Of a DNA stretch of 64,000 nucleotides, positions 15,914-24,998 are shown piece by piece; position 1 is the stretch's first letter; each line of letters starts with the position of its first letter. The position numbers and the translations under genes are program-made. The DNA lies in contig CAZHEE010000001.1 in the NCBI GenBank assembly GCA_964531715.1, positions 1 to 64,000 on the forward strand, given 5' to 3'. The stretch is from UBA1664 sp964531715. GTDB taxonomy: Bacteria > Pseudomonadota > Alphaproteobacteria > Micavibrionales > UBA1664. The notes beneath the pieces were generated by a model, which did not search any database, was not told the DNA's origin, and worked only from the letters and a program-made list of their open reading frames with translations.

Positions 15914-16731
15914 GGGGCCTTGCCCTCGGTGAATTGCCGATAGCCGATAGCCAATGACGCCATTGTCCAGGCCGAGGCAATCACGCTTCCGAATGACATG
16001 AATAAATCGCTGATGCTCATTTGAAAGGTTGAGAGATTGTCTTCGCCGCTTGCCAATAATGGCGCGGAGAGCATGAGCACACAAATGCCGACAGTAAATG
16101 TCGCTATGGCTTTAATTGCAAAGAGCGGGATAGAAAAGGAAAATGCTTTATGCTGAAGATAAAATGATTTTACATCACGCGCATTGATAATCAAGATGGG
16201 CAATAGGATAAATCGCAAACCGTAAAATATCATGGCTATCAGGGCAAGCAAACCAATCATCACCGCCAATGATGGCGGCTCATTCGCCTCTGCACCCTGC
16301 GCCATCGGCTCGTAAATATTTTGTATAAACCCGAACAAGCCATTAGCCAGATAGCTGAAAACCACGTAGGCCAAAGCCGCGGCGACAAATGTTTTTTTCT
16401 GCTCATTTAAATCTAATGTAAAGACGACAGGCTTATCCGTGTCCTTTTTCTTAGGCGCACTTAAAATGATATAGATTATTAATGCGCAAAACAGACCAGT
16501 CACAAAATCGGACGGGATTTGCAAAATAGCGAGTGTGAAAACAGATACGTCATCAGTCATACCGCCGCGAATAATCATTAATGTCAGAAAGGTCACGATA
16601 GTGGGGACAAGTGTCATAGGGAGCAAGGTTCGACGATTGAGCCATAGGCTTAAAAACCCGCGTTTTAACGATCTTATGATTTCAAAATCATTGAGGGGTA
16701 TCGGCGGCTTTTGATCCTTCATCCTCGCCAT
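15910..16731 (-). CDS. Unknown integral membrane protein in the ferredoxin operon
   Basis: 273 residues with about six hydrophobic helices (starting near LLPMTLVPTIVTFLTLMII, LVTGLFCALIIYIILS-like, AALAYVVFSYLANGLFGF, VMIGLLALIAMIFYGLRF, FAIKAIATFTVGICVLML and a last one near SFGSVIASAW). The helix starting near residue 170 is followed by LILPILIINARDV-type text common in DUF-type multi-pass proteins. No catalytic motif seen. It lies between an FNR-like reductase and a ferredoxin with overlapping or near-overlapping ends, so a role connected to that electron chain is an inference from position. The start is uncertain (16731 or 16722). Confidence 0.65.
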   Translation of the reverse strand: MARMKDQKPPIPLNDFEIIRSLKRGFLSLWLNRRTLLPMTLVPTIVTFLTLMIIRGGMTDDVSVFTLAILQIPSDFVTGLFCALIIYIILSAPKKKDTDKPVVFTLDLNEQKKTFVAAALAYVVFSYLANGLFGFIQNIYEPMAQGAEANEPPSLAVMIGLLALIAMIFYGLRFILLPILIINARDVKSFYLQHKAFSFSIPLFAIKAIATFTVGICVLMLSAPLLASGEDNLSTFQMSISDLFMSFGSVIASAWTMASLAIGYRQFTEGKAP

Positions 16732-16735
16732 GCTA

Positions 16736-17779
16736 CTAGGCGGCTTTCTCTTTCGCAACGCCTAATTTCTTCTGCAGGTCGCTTGACGATGTCGTATATT
16801 GAAAGCGGAGTTTTTCATTCGGGCGGCAAATCCGAAACGCTTCCTGAGCCATGAGCGCTGCCTCATGAAAACCGGATAATATAAGCTTTAGCTTACCCGG
16901 ATAATGGTTAATATCGCCTATGGCGAAAATGCCTTTTTCGCTAGTCTGGAATTTTTCAGTATCAACGGGAATTAAATTTTCATGTAGATTAAGACCGAAA
17001 TTTGCAACCGGGCCAAGCTTCATTGTTAGGCCATAAAATGCCAAAAAGCGTGAGCAGTATAGCGTTTCCTCTTCCTTCTCTTTGTTTTTGAGAGTGAGTG
17101 ATTCGATTTGTCCGCCTTCGCCATTCACATCCGTAATATTGCCGATAACAAGGTTCATGCTTCCTTCATCAACCAGTGCACGCATTTTGCGCACGCTATC
17201 GGGCGCGGCGCGAAAATCATCACGGCGATGAACAAGCGTCATAGATTTTACCAAAGGTTGCAGGTTTAAACACCAATCCAACGCGGAGTCCCCTCCGCCT
17301 GCAATCACCACATCATGCCCTTTGAATGCATCCATTTCGCGAACGGCATAAAAAACCGATTCACTCTCATAGGCTTCCAGCCCTTGGATAGGCGGCTTTT
17401 TCGGCATGAAAGACCCACCACCTGCGGCAATCACAATGACAGGCGCCTCAATCACAACACCTTGATCGGTCGTCATTTCCCAGTTGCCGTTATCAAGTTT
17501 TTGAATTTTTTCAGCCATTTGTTGAAAATGAAACTGTGCGCCGAATGGCTCAATTTGTTCCATCAAACGGTCGGTTAAGCCTTGCCCGCTAATCACCGGC
17601 CATGCCGGAATGTCGTAAATCGGCTTTTCTGGGTAAAGCTCGGCACATTGCCCGCCTGGACGGTCGAGAATATCAACTAAATGGCATTTTAAATCAAGCA
17701 AGCCAAGCTCAAACACGGCAAACAGGCCGCATGGCCCTGCCCCGATAATAATCACATCCGTTACATGTCTTTCAGTCAT
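16736..17779 (-). CDS. Ferredoxin-NADP reductase, thioredoxin-reductase-like
   Basis: 347 residues from MTERHVTDVIIIG. FAD-binding GAGPCGL at the N-terminus, RPGGQC, then the NADPH-binding GGGDSALDW and VHRRDDFRA, and a C-terminal GIFAIGDINHYPGKLKLILSG for flavin contact. The CxxC of thioredoxin reductase is absent, which fits the two-domain FNR type rather than TrxB. It heads the operon that ends with a [2Fe-2S] ferredoxin and would reduce it with NADPH. The upstream in-frame ATG at 17815 adds a non-conserved leader. Confidence 0.9.
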   Translation of the reverse strand: MTERHVTDVIIIGAGPCGLFAVFELGLLDLKCHLVDILDRPGGQCAELYPEKPIYDIPAWPVISGQGLTDRLMEQIEPFGAQFHFQQMAEKIQKLDNGNWEMTTDQGVVIEAPVIVIAAGGGSFMPKKPPIQGLEAYESESVFYAVREMDAFKGHDVVIAGGGDSALDWCLNLQPLVKSMTLVHRRDDFRAAPDSVRKMRALVDEGSMNLVIGNITDVNGEGGQIESLTLKNKEKEEETLYCSRFLAFYGLTMKLGPVANFGLNLHENLIPVDTEKFQTSEKGIFAIGDINHYPGKLKLILSGFHEAALMAQEAFRICRPNEKLRFQYTTSSSDLQKKLGVAKEKAA

Positions 17780-17853
17780 GAGAATGGTTATAGCTTTGCA
17801 CCCCCGCCACGCCAAGTGTTTTTATTAGGTCATAAAAATCTTTAATTTTAAAA

Positions 17854-17884
17854 GCTTCCCCACATGAAGTGCGGGGTTGCTTTA
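17854..17884 (-). terminator. Terminator downstream of tRNA-Ser
   Basis: Read on the minus strand, an AAGC..CCCCGCAC stem pairs with GTGGGG..GCTT around a TTCAT loop and is followed by TTTT. It sits about 60 bases past the tRNA 3' end. A degenerate copy accompanies the tRNA fragment near 15070. Confidence 0.6.
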
Positions 17885-17941
17885 AAAAGACCTTTATGCC
17901 TTAGTATTTCAAATTAAAACGAATTTCAGCTTAACAAAAAA

Positions 17942-18032
17942 TGGCGGAAGCGCAGGGATTCGAACCCTGGATAGGCTATAAACCTATGCCGGTTTTCAAG
18001 ACCGGTGCATTCAACCGCTCTGCCACGCTTCC
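17942..18032 (-). tRNA. tRNA-Ser (anticodon UGA)
   Basis: 91 bases on the minus strand, 5' GGAAGCG pairing with CGCTTCC, discriminator G and encoded CCA. The anticodon stem-loop CCGGTCTTGAAAACCGG gives anticodon TGA, reading UCA and related serine codons. A long variable arm (CATAGGTTT/..CCTATC) marks it as serine type. T-arm GGTTCGAATCC is canonical. Confidence 0.96.
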
Positions 18033-18125
18033 GTTTAAATGTGGAGAACTCTATGCGGTTACTTATTAAAGTAAAGACTATTTAACATCCTTGTTTCGGC
18101 ATGTAAATTACTTATACTCATATTC

Positions 18126-19097
18126 ATGATGAAAAATTTATTTTTAGCCTGCTTTTTTGCTTTAATTGCCATACCTGCCGTTGCAGGGGATCAGGCATCT
18201 TATAATGCATGGGTGGCAGATTTCAAAAACAAAGCAAGCCGTGAGGGCGTTTCCAGCCGCACCCTTCAAAAGGCTTTTGATGGGTCACGCTACCTTCCGC
18301 GCGTGATAGAGCTTGACCGAAAACAGCCTGAATCCAAAATGACTTTTGCCCAGTATCGGGAGCGCATTGTCTCGGCTCAACGGATTAACCAAGGTCGCCA
18401 TGAATTCAGGAAACATCGTGCGCTTTTGAACAGAGTAGGGGAAGCCTATGGGGTTCAACCGCAATATATCGTTGCCCTTTGGGGGATTGAAACAAATTAC
18501 GGCAGTAACACGGGCGGTTTTGATGTAATTGATTCGCTTGCAACGCTCGCTTACGAAGGGCGGCGGCGCGAATTTTTCTCGGATGAGCTGATGAACGCGC
18601 TCAAAATTATTGATGGCGGTCATATTACTGCCGCCAATATGAAAGGCTCATGGGCGGGTGCAATGGGGCAAAGCCAGTTTATGCCCTCCAGTTTCCTGAA
18701 TTTCGCACAGGATTATAATGGGGATGGGCGCAAGGATATTTGGAACACACAAGGGGATGTTTTTGCCTCTGCCGCAAATTATCTGGCACGGTCAGGCTGG
18801 AAAGGGGATGAGCGTTGGGGGCGGCGTGTCATTTTACCGAATGTGACTGAGAATATAATCGGTCGTGATAACAAAAAATTTCTTAATGAATGGTCACGCC
18901 TCGGCGTGCGTCAAGCGGATGGCTCACCCTTACCTATCGTGCAAGATATGCGTGCAGGCTTGGTTGCGCCAGATGGTATCGGCGGCCCTCTCTACCTGAC
19001 TTATAATAATTACGATGTGATTATGAAATGGAACAGGTCAACTTACTTTGCGACTTCGGTTGGATTGCTTGCCGATGCTATCGCCGCAGGGCAGTAA
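18126..19097 (+). CDS. Lytic murein transglycosylase, MltB family
   Basis: 323 residues with an N-terminal signal peptide (FLACFFALIAIPAVAGD). The catalytic Glu is in WGIETNYGSNTG, followed by SLATLAYEGRRREFF and the substrate-cleft motif GSWAGAMGQSQFMPSSF. YNGDGRKDIW and ASAANYLARSGWK are typical of the family. It cleaves the MurNAc-GlcNAc bond in peptidoglycan from the periplasm. No lipobox is seen, so it is probably soluble. The stop shares a base with the rlpA start, so the two are coupled. Confidence 0.93.
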   Translation: MMKNLFLACFFALIAIPAVAGDQASYNAWVADFKNKASREGVSSRTLQKAFDGSRYLPRVIELDRKQPESKMTFAQYRERIVSAQRINQGRHEFRKHRALLNRVGEAYGVQPQYIVALWGIETNYGSNTGGFDVIDSLATLAYEGRRREFFSDELMNALKIIDGGHITAANMKGSWAGAMGQSQFMPSSFLNFAQDYNGDGRKDIWNTQGDVFASAANYLARSGWKGDERWGRRVILPNVTENIIGRDNKKFLNEWSRLGVRQADGSPLPIVQDMRAGLVAPDGIGGPLYLTYNNYDVIMKWNRSTYFATSVGLLADAIAAGQ

Positions 19098-20029
19098 TGG
19101 GTCAACGAATTATTGCATGTTTAGCTTTAATAATTACGTTATCTGCTTGCTCTTCGGTCGAGCTTGGCTCTCATGTTGCCAAAAATGTTCCTTTTCCAAG
19201 TGATGCCCATAAAAAAGTCGGTGATTTCAAGGTTGGCAATCCCTATAAAATCAAAGGCCGAACCTATTATCCGGCCGAGAAATACCGCTATAGTGAGACA
19301 GGCATGGCGTCATGGTATGGGCCTGGTTTTCATGGTAAACTTACTGCGAATGGCGAGATATTTAATAAGCATGAGCTGACCGCCGCGCATAGGACATTGC
19401 AAATGCCCTCAATCGTGCGCGTGACGAACCTTGATAATGGGCGGTCGATTATTTTGCGCGTTAATGATCGCGGGCCTTTCTCTCATGGGCGTATTTTGGA
19501 TGTCTCCGAAAAGGCTGCCGAAGTGCTGGGTTTTAAGAGGGCAGGGACGGCACGTGTACGCGTTGATGTGCTTGAAAAAGAAAGCCGAAAGGTCGCCAAT
19601 GCCGCCCGAAACGGTTTAAGCACACGCGGGAGTGAGCTTGCCTTTAATCGCGGAAAATCCTTACCCCATATGCAAGCCGAGATTGCACGGCCGGTTTCAA
19701 AACCTGTGAGGCTCGCCAATCGTCAGCGAGCCCCTATTGAACGCGTGGCACTTGTCACGTCACAATCACAAAACCCGATTGTTAAGCCAATATCACAGCC
19801 ACTCTATATTCAGGCAGGGCTATTCCGTGATGAGGATAGCGCGATGACGATGAAAATGGGGCTGTATAATATTCAACAGCCTGTCACTATTCACCGCACG
19901 CGGGAGCGGCTGGGTGACATATATAAAGTTCAAATCGGGCCTATCCTATCGGTTGCAAAGGCGAATGAAATCCTTACGATGTTGAACAGAAAAGGGCGCA
20001 ATGCCCGCATCACAACCCTTCGATATTAA
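19097..20029 (+). CDS. rlpA: RlpA-type septal lipoprotein with SPOR domain
   Basis: 310 residues. Lipoprotein signal with lipobox LSAC near residue 16, a double-psi beta-barrel domain (MASWYGPGFHGKLTANGEIF, HRTLQMPSIVRVTN, VNDRGPF, LDVSEKAAEVLGF) and a C-terminal SPOR domain (YIQAGLFRDEDSA to the end). RlpA proteins bind denuded septal glycan and in some species cleave it. ATG at 19097 overlaps the preceding stop (TAATG). It lies between a transglycosylase and a DD-carboxypeptidase, consistent with cell wall remodelling. Confidence 0.93.
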   Translation: MGQRIIACLALIITLSACSSVELGSHVAKNVPFPSDAHKKVGDFKVGNPYKIKGRTYYPAEKYRYSETGMASWYGPGFHGKLTANGEIFNKHELTAAHRTLQMPSIVRVTNLDNGRSIILRVNDRGPFSHGRILDVSEKAAEVLGFKRAGTARVRVDVLEKESRKVANAARNGLSTRGSELAFNRGKSLPHMQAEIARPVSKPVRLANRQRAPIERVALVTSQSQNPIVKPISQPLYIQAGLFRDEDSAMTMKMGLYNIQQPVTIHRTRERLGDIYKVQIGPILSVAKANEILTMLNRKGRNARITTLRY

Positions 20030-20041
20030 AGAACTCAAATT

Positions 20042-21178
20042 ATGACATTTACTTTACGCCTGTTGTTTTTAACTTTTATCCTCTCAGTTGGCTTAATACC
20101 ATCGAGCTTTGCCGCGATGCAAACCTCTGCAAAACAAGCGGTGATTATTGATATGGGAACGGGTATGGTTCTACTCAATAAGAACGCAAGTGAACGCATG
20201 CCGACAAGTTCTATGAGCAAGGTCATGACCGCCTATATGGTGTTTGACGCGCTCAAAAATGGTCAGATTAAAATGGATACAACCTTAACCGTATCCGAAA
20301 AAGCATGGCGCAAAGGTGGCTCAAAAATGTTTATTGAGGTGGGGGAGCAAGTGACCGTTGAAGATTTGCTTAAAGGCCTCATCGTTCAATCGGGCAATGA
20401 TGCGGCCATTGCACTTGCGGAAGGCATTGCAGGTGATGAAGAAACTTTCGCGATGTTGATGACCCAAAAGGCAAAAGAATTGGGCATGGATGCCTCAAAC
20501 TTTACGAATGCAAGCGGCTGGCCTGACCCTGACCACTACTCAACAGCAAAAGATTTGGCACAGCTTGGGCAGCGTTTGGTTGTTGATTTCCCACATGAAT
20601 ATGCGCTTTATGGGCTAAAAGAGTTCACCTATAACAACATTCGACAACCGAACCGCAACCCGCTTCTCTATCGTGATATGGGCGTGGATGGCATTAAAAC
20701 GGGACATACAGAAGCTGGGGGCTATGGCCTTATGGCCTCGGGTGAGAAAGACGGGCGGCGTGTGATGATGGTTGTAAATGGGCTTGAGTCTGCGCGTGAC
20801 AGGGCGAATGAGTCCGCTCGCCTTATGAGCTGGGCCTTGAATGCATTTGAGACAATAACCTTAATTGAAAAAGGCACGATTATCGAGAATGTCCCTGTGA
20901 GATTGGGAAAGGCTGAAACTGTTGCGCTCACAATAGACCGTGATTTAACAATCACACTTCCTAAAGGGCAAAAAGATGATGTAAGCCTCAGCACGCAATA
21001 TCAGTCGCCTGTTCCTGCGCCTATTATGCAAGGTAACAAGGTCGGTGTTTTGACCGTTACCATTCCACAAGTCGGTGACTTTACAGTTGATTTGGTCGCG
21101 GCGGAAGCGATTGAAGAAGCTGGTTTTGTGAAACAATCATACGAAAAAATTAAATCCATGTTTTTTGGCGGGGAGTAA
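20042..21178 (+). CDS. D-alanyl-D-alanine carboxypeptidase (PBP5/6 type)
   Basis: 378 residues with a signal peptide (LLFLTFILSVGLIPSSFA). Penicillin-binding motifs: SxxK at residues 57-60 (SMSK), SGN in QSGNDAAIAL and KTG in GIKTGHTEAGGY. The C-terminal beta domain ends with a likely amphipathic helix (QSYEKIKSMFF) for membrane contact. It trims the terminal D-Ala of peptidoglycan stem peptides. It follows rlpA by 12 bases and precedes tmk by six. Confidence 0.94.
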   Translation: MTFTLRLLFLTFILSVGLIPSSFAAMQTSAKQAVIIDMGTGMVLLNKNASERMPTSSMSKVMTAYMVFDALKNGQIKMDTTLTVSEKAWRKGGSKMFIEVGEQVTVEDLLKGLIVQSGNDAAIALAEGIAGDEETFAMLMTQKAKELGMDASNFTNASGWPDPDHYSTAKDLAQLGQRLVVDFPHEYALYGLKEFTYNNIRQPNRNPLLYRDMGVDGIKTGHTEAGGYGLMASGEKDGRRVMMVVNGLESARDRANESARLMSWALNAFETITLIEKGTIIENVPVRLGKAETVALTIDRDLTITLPKGQKDDVSLSTQYQSPVPAPIMQGNKVGVLTVTIPQVGDFTVDLVAAEAIEEAGFVKQSYEKIKSMFFGGE

Positions 21179-21184
21179 GCACCC

Positions 21185-21814
21185 ATGTTCATAACCTTTG
21201 AAGGCGGGGAGGGGGCAGGCAAAACGACACAGATTCAAAAGCTCGCCGCATTTTTGAGCGATAAAGGTCGTAAGGTTATTGTCACACGCGAACCGGGCGG
21301 AACGAGTGAAGCCGAAAAAATTCGTGATTTGCTTGTTAAAAAAAACGGTGGGGCGTGGACACCACTTGCCGAGGCCATGCTGTTTTTCACCGCGCGGCAT
21401 ATGCATATCGAGACTTTGATTAAGCCTGCCCTCAAACAAAGTAAAATCGTTTTATGTGACCGCTTTACGGATTCAACAATCGCCTATCAAGGTTACGGTC
21501 ATGGGTTTGACCTTGAAGTATTAAAGCAAGTTCAGACACTCTCAATCGGTGATTTTAAACCTGACTTAACTTTTATTTTTGATATTGATGTTAAAAAAGG
21601 TTTGAGCCGTGCCGGCAAGCGCATGGCGGGCAGTGAAAAAGAAAGCCGCGAAGATAAGTTTGAAAATCTGGCCCTCCAATTTCATGAGAAACTCCGCCAA
21701 GGCTATCTTAAAATAGCCGAGCAAAACCCCAATCGTTGCCACGTTATCAATGCCGATCAATCAATCGAGAGTCTTCATCGTGAGATAATTAATGAAATAG
21801 AGCCTTTATTATGA
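21185..21814 (+). CDS. tmk: Thymidylate kinase
   Basis: Phosphorylates dTMP to dTDP. 209 residues with P-loop FEGGEGAGKTTQIQKL, REPGGT, the DRFTDST motif and the lid region about 140-155 (GLSRAGKRM). The ATG at 21185 follows the dac stop closely. The stop overlaps holB by four bases, the usual tmk-holB pairing. Confidence 0.97.
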   Translation: MFITFEGGEGAGKTTQIQKLAAFLSDKGRKVIVTREPGGTSEAEKIRDLLVKKNGGAWTPLAEAMLFFTARHMHIETLIKPALKQSKIVLCDRFTDSTIAYQGYGHGFDLEVLKQVQTLSIGDFKPDLTFIFDIDVKKGLSRAGKRMAGSEKESREDKFENLALQFHEKLRQGYLKIAEQNPNRCHVINADQSIESLHREIINEIEPLL

Positions 21815-22944
21815 ATTTGTTCGGTGATGAAAGTTTAGATGATGAGGAAGAAATCCTTGAGCAACAAGAGGACTTAAAACCACCTGAAAAATCATGCTTA
21901 TTGGTCGGGCATGAGGGTATTGAGCATGATTTATTGACACTCTGGTCTAAAAAAGCGATGCCGCATGCGCTTGTCTTTAATGGCTTGGAAGGTGTGGGCA
22001 AGGCTACGATGGCCTATCGTCTCGCGCGTTTTATCCTGAAAAATAGCGCAGAGGCGAATACTTCCGGTTCGATGTTTGGTGAAGAGGACTTGCAAGATTC
22101 TCAAACACTTGCAATCCCTGCGAATGATCCTGTTCACTCAAAAGTGGCAAGTAGCGGGCATCCCGATCTATTTGTTGTTCAACGCCCGTTTGATGACAAA
22201 AAAGGACAGCTTAAAAAAGATATTCCGGTTGAGGAAATCAGGAAGATTGCACCCTTCCTTCGCCGCACCAGTAGTGATGGTGGCTGGCGGATTGTGATTG
22301 TCGATGATGCCAATCTTATGAACAGGAGCGGTCAAAACGCGCTCCTTAAAATTCTGGAAGAGCCACCGAAAAAAGCCTTGCTTATTTTGGTCAGCCATGG
22401 GGCAGGGGGCTTGCTCCCCACCATCCGCTCGCGTTGTCGTTTCATGCCGTTTAATGCTTTAGAAGAAAATGAAATTGCGACAATTCTCTCTTATGAAACG
22501 CAATCTCATGTAAATAATGTGAATGTAAAGCTATTAACAATGCTTGCCGATGGCTCTGTCGGAAAGGCGATGTCACTTTATCGTTCAGGCGATATACAAA
22601 TGATAAAAGACCTTCTGTCACAACTTCAAACGCTCAATACGCTCAATGCGGATGAGCTTTCGACGCTTGGTCTGACCTATGCGCAAAGCGGTGGACAAGA
22701 CGGTTTAAACAGCTTTATTTTTATTGTTGAGCGATGGCTTGAGCTGCTGATTTATATTACTGTTGAAGAGCGGGGGAGCATCATTATTGGCGATATGACC
22801 CTTTCGAGCGACCTTGATTTACATGCACTTTTATCATTAAAAGACGCTGTTCACGACCATATAACCATGTGTTTACAAGGCACATTGGATAAACGCTACC
22901 TTGTTCATAAAACATTGACCCTTATTCAAAAGGCTTTTGCGTAA
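21811..22944 (+). CDS. holB: DNA polymerase III delta-prime subunit
   Basis: 377-residue clamp-loader subunit. It has the AAA+ region GLEGVGKATMAYRLARFIL, a sensor region IVDDANLMNRSGQNALLKIL followed by EEPP, and the SRC-type arginine finger motif TIRSRCR. The C-terminal third is the helical collar domain. The long N-terminal stretch before the P-loop (acidic LDDEEEILEQQEDLK) is an unusual extension. It is coupled to tmk and followed by metG. Confidence 0.93.
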   Translation: MNLFGDESLDDEEEILEQQEDLKPPEKSCLLVGHEGIEHDLLTLWSKKAMPHALVFNGLEGVGKATMAYRLARFILKNSAEANTSGSMFGEEDLQDSQTLAIPANDPVHSKVASSGHPDLFVVQRPFDDKKGQLKKDIPVEEIRKIAPFLRRTSSDGGWRIVIVDDANLMNRSGQNALLKILEEPPKKALLILVSHGAGGLLPTIRSRCRFMPFNALEENEIATILSYETQSHVNNVNVKLLTMLADGSVGKAMSLYRSGDIQMIKDLLSQLQTLNTLNADELSTLGLTYAQSGGQDGLNSFIFIVERWLELLIYITVEERGSIIIGDMTLSSDLDLHALLSLKDAVHDHITMCLQGTLDKRYLVHKTLTLIQKAFA

Positions 22945-22970
22945 AGATTTAAAAAGCGTTATAAAAAATT

Positions 22971-24551
22971 ATGACGCAAGATAAGAAACCTTTTTACATC
23001 ACTACGCCAATTTACTATGTGAATGGTGAGCCGCATATGGGGCATGCCTACACAACAATCGCGGCGGATGTGATGGCACGTTTTAAAAGGCTTGCAGGCT
23101 ATGATGTGCATTTCCTCACAGGCACTGATGAGCATGGACAAAAAGTTGCACAAACGGCGGATAAGCTCGGTATATCCGCGCAGGAAGTCACTGATAAATA
23201 TTCCCAAAATTTCAGGGATTTACTGCCGCTTTTTGATATTACAAATGATGACTTTATCCGCACAACTGAAGTTCGTCATAAAGAAACCTGTCAATATTTC
23301 TGGAAACAGTTAGAGGCCAATGGTGACATCTATCTCGATAAATATGCCGGCTGGTACGCCGTTCGGGATGAGGCCTATTATGGCGAGGATGAACTAACCG
23401 AAGGGCCTAATAAAAATACCCGCATTTCAAAAGCGACAGGTGCGCAATGCCAATGGGTTGAGGAGGAAAGCTATTTCTTCCGCCTGTCAAACTACCAGGA
23501 TAAATTGTTAGAATATTTCACTGAAAACCCTGACTTTATCGGCCCGAAATCATCCGCGAGCGAGATTATCAGCTTTGTTAAAGGCGGCCTGAAAGACCTG
23601 TCCATTTCTCGCACAACATTTGATTGGGGTGTGCCTGTTCCCGGCAATGACGCGCATGTCATGTATGTCTGGATTGATGCGTTGACCAATTATCTTTCCG
23701 CTCATGGCTATGGGCGCGAGAATGACAATCTATTTCAAAAATTCTGGCCAGCCGACCTCCATTTAGTCGGAAAAGAAATCACACGCTTTCATGCAATTTA
23801 CTGGCCAGCATTTTTAATGGCAGTAAACTTGCCCTTACCAAAACGCGTCTTCGCTAATGGCTGGTGGGTTGTTGAGGGGGAGAAAATGTCGAAATCGCTC
23901 GGTAATGTTATCACACCGCAAAGCCTGATTGACAATTATGGCTTTGACGGCGCGCGCTTTGCGCTCATGCGTGAAATGCCATTCGGCAATGACGGGAATT
24001 TTTCCAATGCCAATGCGGTCACAACCATTAATAATGACTTGGCGAATGGCCTTGGTAATCTGGCGCAACGGACTCTATCTTTCATCACGAAAAATGCAGA
24101 TGCTCAAGTGCCTGAGCCATCAGAAATGACGGATGAAGATAAAAGCTTGTTAAAACAAGCCTATGACTTGCCTGCCATAACCGAGGCGCACATTGATAAG
24201 GTTGAAATCCACAAATATCTGGAAAGCGTTTGGGCAGTTGTGCGTGAAGCCAACGCCTATATCGATTCAGAGGCACCATGGACGCTTCGCAAAACGGATA
24301 CAGAGCGCATGAAAACCGTGCTTTATGTTTTGGTCGAGACTATTCGTTGCGTGGCAATCATGGCGCAACCGATTATTCCGAGAGGAAGTGCGGCCTTACT
24401 TGATCAGCTAGCGGTATCTTATACAAAGCGGGATTTTGAGCATGTGAATATGCATTCAGCTTTAAAGAGCGGTACATCTTTGCCTCAACCGCAAGGGGTT
24501 TTTCCGCGATTAGAGCTCAATAAAGATAAAGCGCGTAATTCATGTTTTTAG
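22971..24551 (+). CDS. metG: Methionyl-tRNA synthetase
   Basis: 526 residues. HIGH motif as PHMGHAYT near residue 20 and KMSKS in GEKMSKSLGNV near residue 305. The connective peptide lacks the CxxC zinc knuckles (GWYAVRDEAYYGEDELTEG), and no C-terminal EMAP tRNA-binding domain is present; both fit the shorter bacterial type. tatD and an MBL hydrolase follow, as in many alphaproteobacteria, but a small DMT gene starting ten bases inside the metG end is interposed. Confidence 0.96.
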   Translation: MTQDKKPFYITTPIYYVNGEPHMGHAYTTIAADVMARFKRLAGYDVHFLTGTDEHGQKVAQTADKLGISAQEVTDKYSQNFRDLLPLFDITNDDFIRTTEVRHKETCQYFWKQLEANGDIYLDKYAGWYAVRDEAYYGEDELTEGPNKNTRISKATGAQCQWVEEESYFFRLSNYQDKLLEYFTENPDFIGPKSSASEIISFVKGGLKDLSISRTTFDWGVPVPGNDAHVMYVWIDALTNYLSAHGYGRENDNLFQKFWPADLHLVGKEITRFHAIYWPAFLMAVNLPLPKRVFANGWWVVEGEKMSKSLGNVITPQSLIDNYGFDGARFALMREMPFGNDGNFSNANAVTTINNDLANGLGNLAQRTLSFITKNADAQVPEPSEMTDEDKSLLKQAYDLPAITEAHIDKVEIHKYLESVWAVVREANAYIDSEAPWTLRKTDTERMKTVLYVLVETIRCVAIMAQPIIPRGSAALLDQLAVSYTKRDFEHVNMHSALKSGTSLPQPQGVFPRLELNKDKARNSCF

Positions 24552-24994
24552 GGATTCCGTTATGGCTATTATATTCTTTCTCTACCGCTATACTGTGGGG
24601 ATTAGGCTATCTTTTAGCTGAACGCGTCATGGCGCAGGGTATTCAGCCTTCTTTTTTAATACTGTGTCAGGCATTAATTGTTATACCATTTTATTTTGTT
24701 ATCGCTTATTTCAGTAATGACATATATTCAGGGCTTTCTATTCTGAAAACTAATAAGCAAGTTTTGTTATTTACTATTTTTGCGGCATTTACTGTTCTAG
24801 GTGGCAATCTTCTCATATTGACTGCCATCACATATAAAAATGCGGTTCTAACGAGTATGATAGAAATTAGTTATCCGCTTTTTATAATAATTTTCTCATG
24901 GCTATTATTTAAAGATGTTCAAATAACTTTATGGACCGCAATAGGCGGTCTATTTATTTTTATTGGTTCATGCATATTATTTTGGAAAAGTTAA
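24542..24994 (+). CDS. Small DMT/EamA-like membrane protein
   Basis: 150 residues with four hydrophobic helices (about 8-25, 35-55, 75-98 and 105-147 as two). It looks like half of an EamA transporter or a small-multidrug-resistance-like protein (WGLGYLLAERVMAQG, GGNLLILTAITYKNAVLTS, YPLFIIIFSWLLFKD). It is AT-rich compared with metG and tatD and overlaps the metG stop by ten bases, so it was probably inserted into an older metG-tatD unit. Substrate unknown. Confidence 0.7.
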   Translation: MFLGIPLWLLYSFSTAILWGLGYLLAERVMAQGIQPSFLILCQALIVIPFYFVIAYFSNDIYSGLSILKTNKQVLLFTIFAAFTVLGGNLLILTAITYKNAVLTSMIEISYPLFIIIFSWLLFKDVQITLWTAIGGLFIFIGSCILFWKS

Positions 24995-24998
24995 GCAT

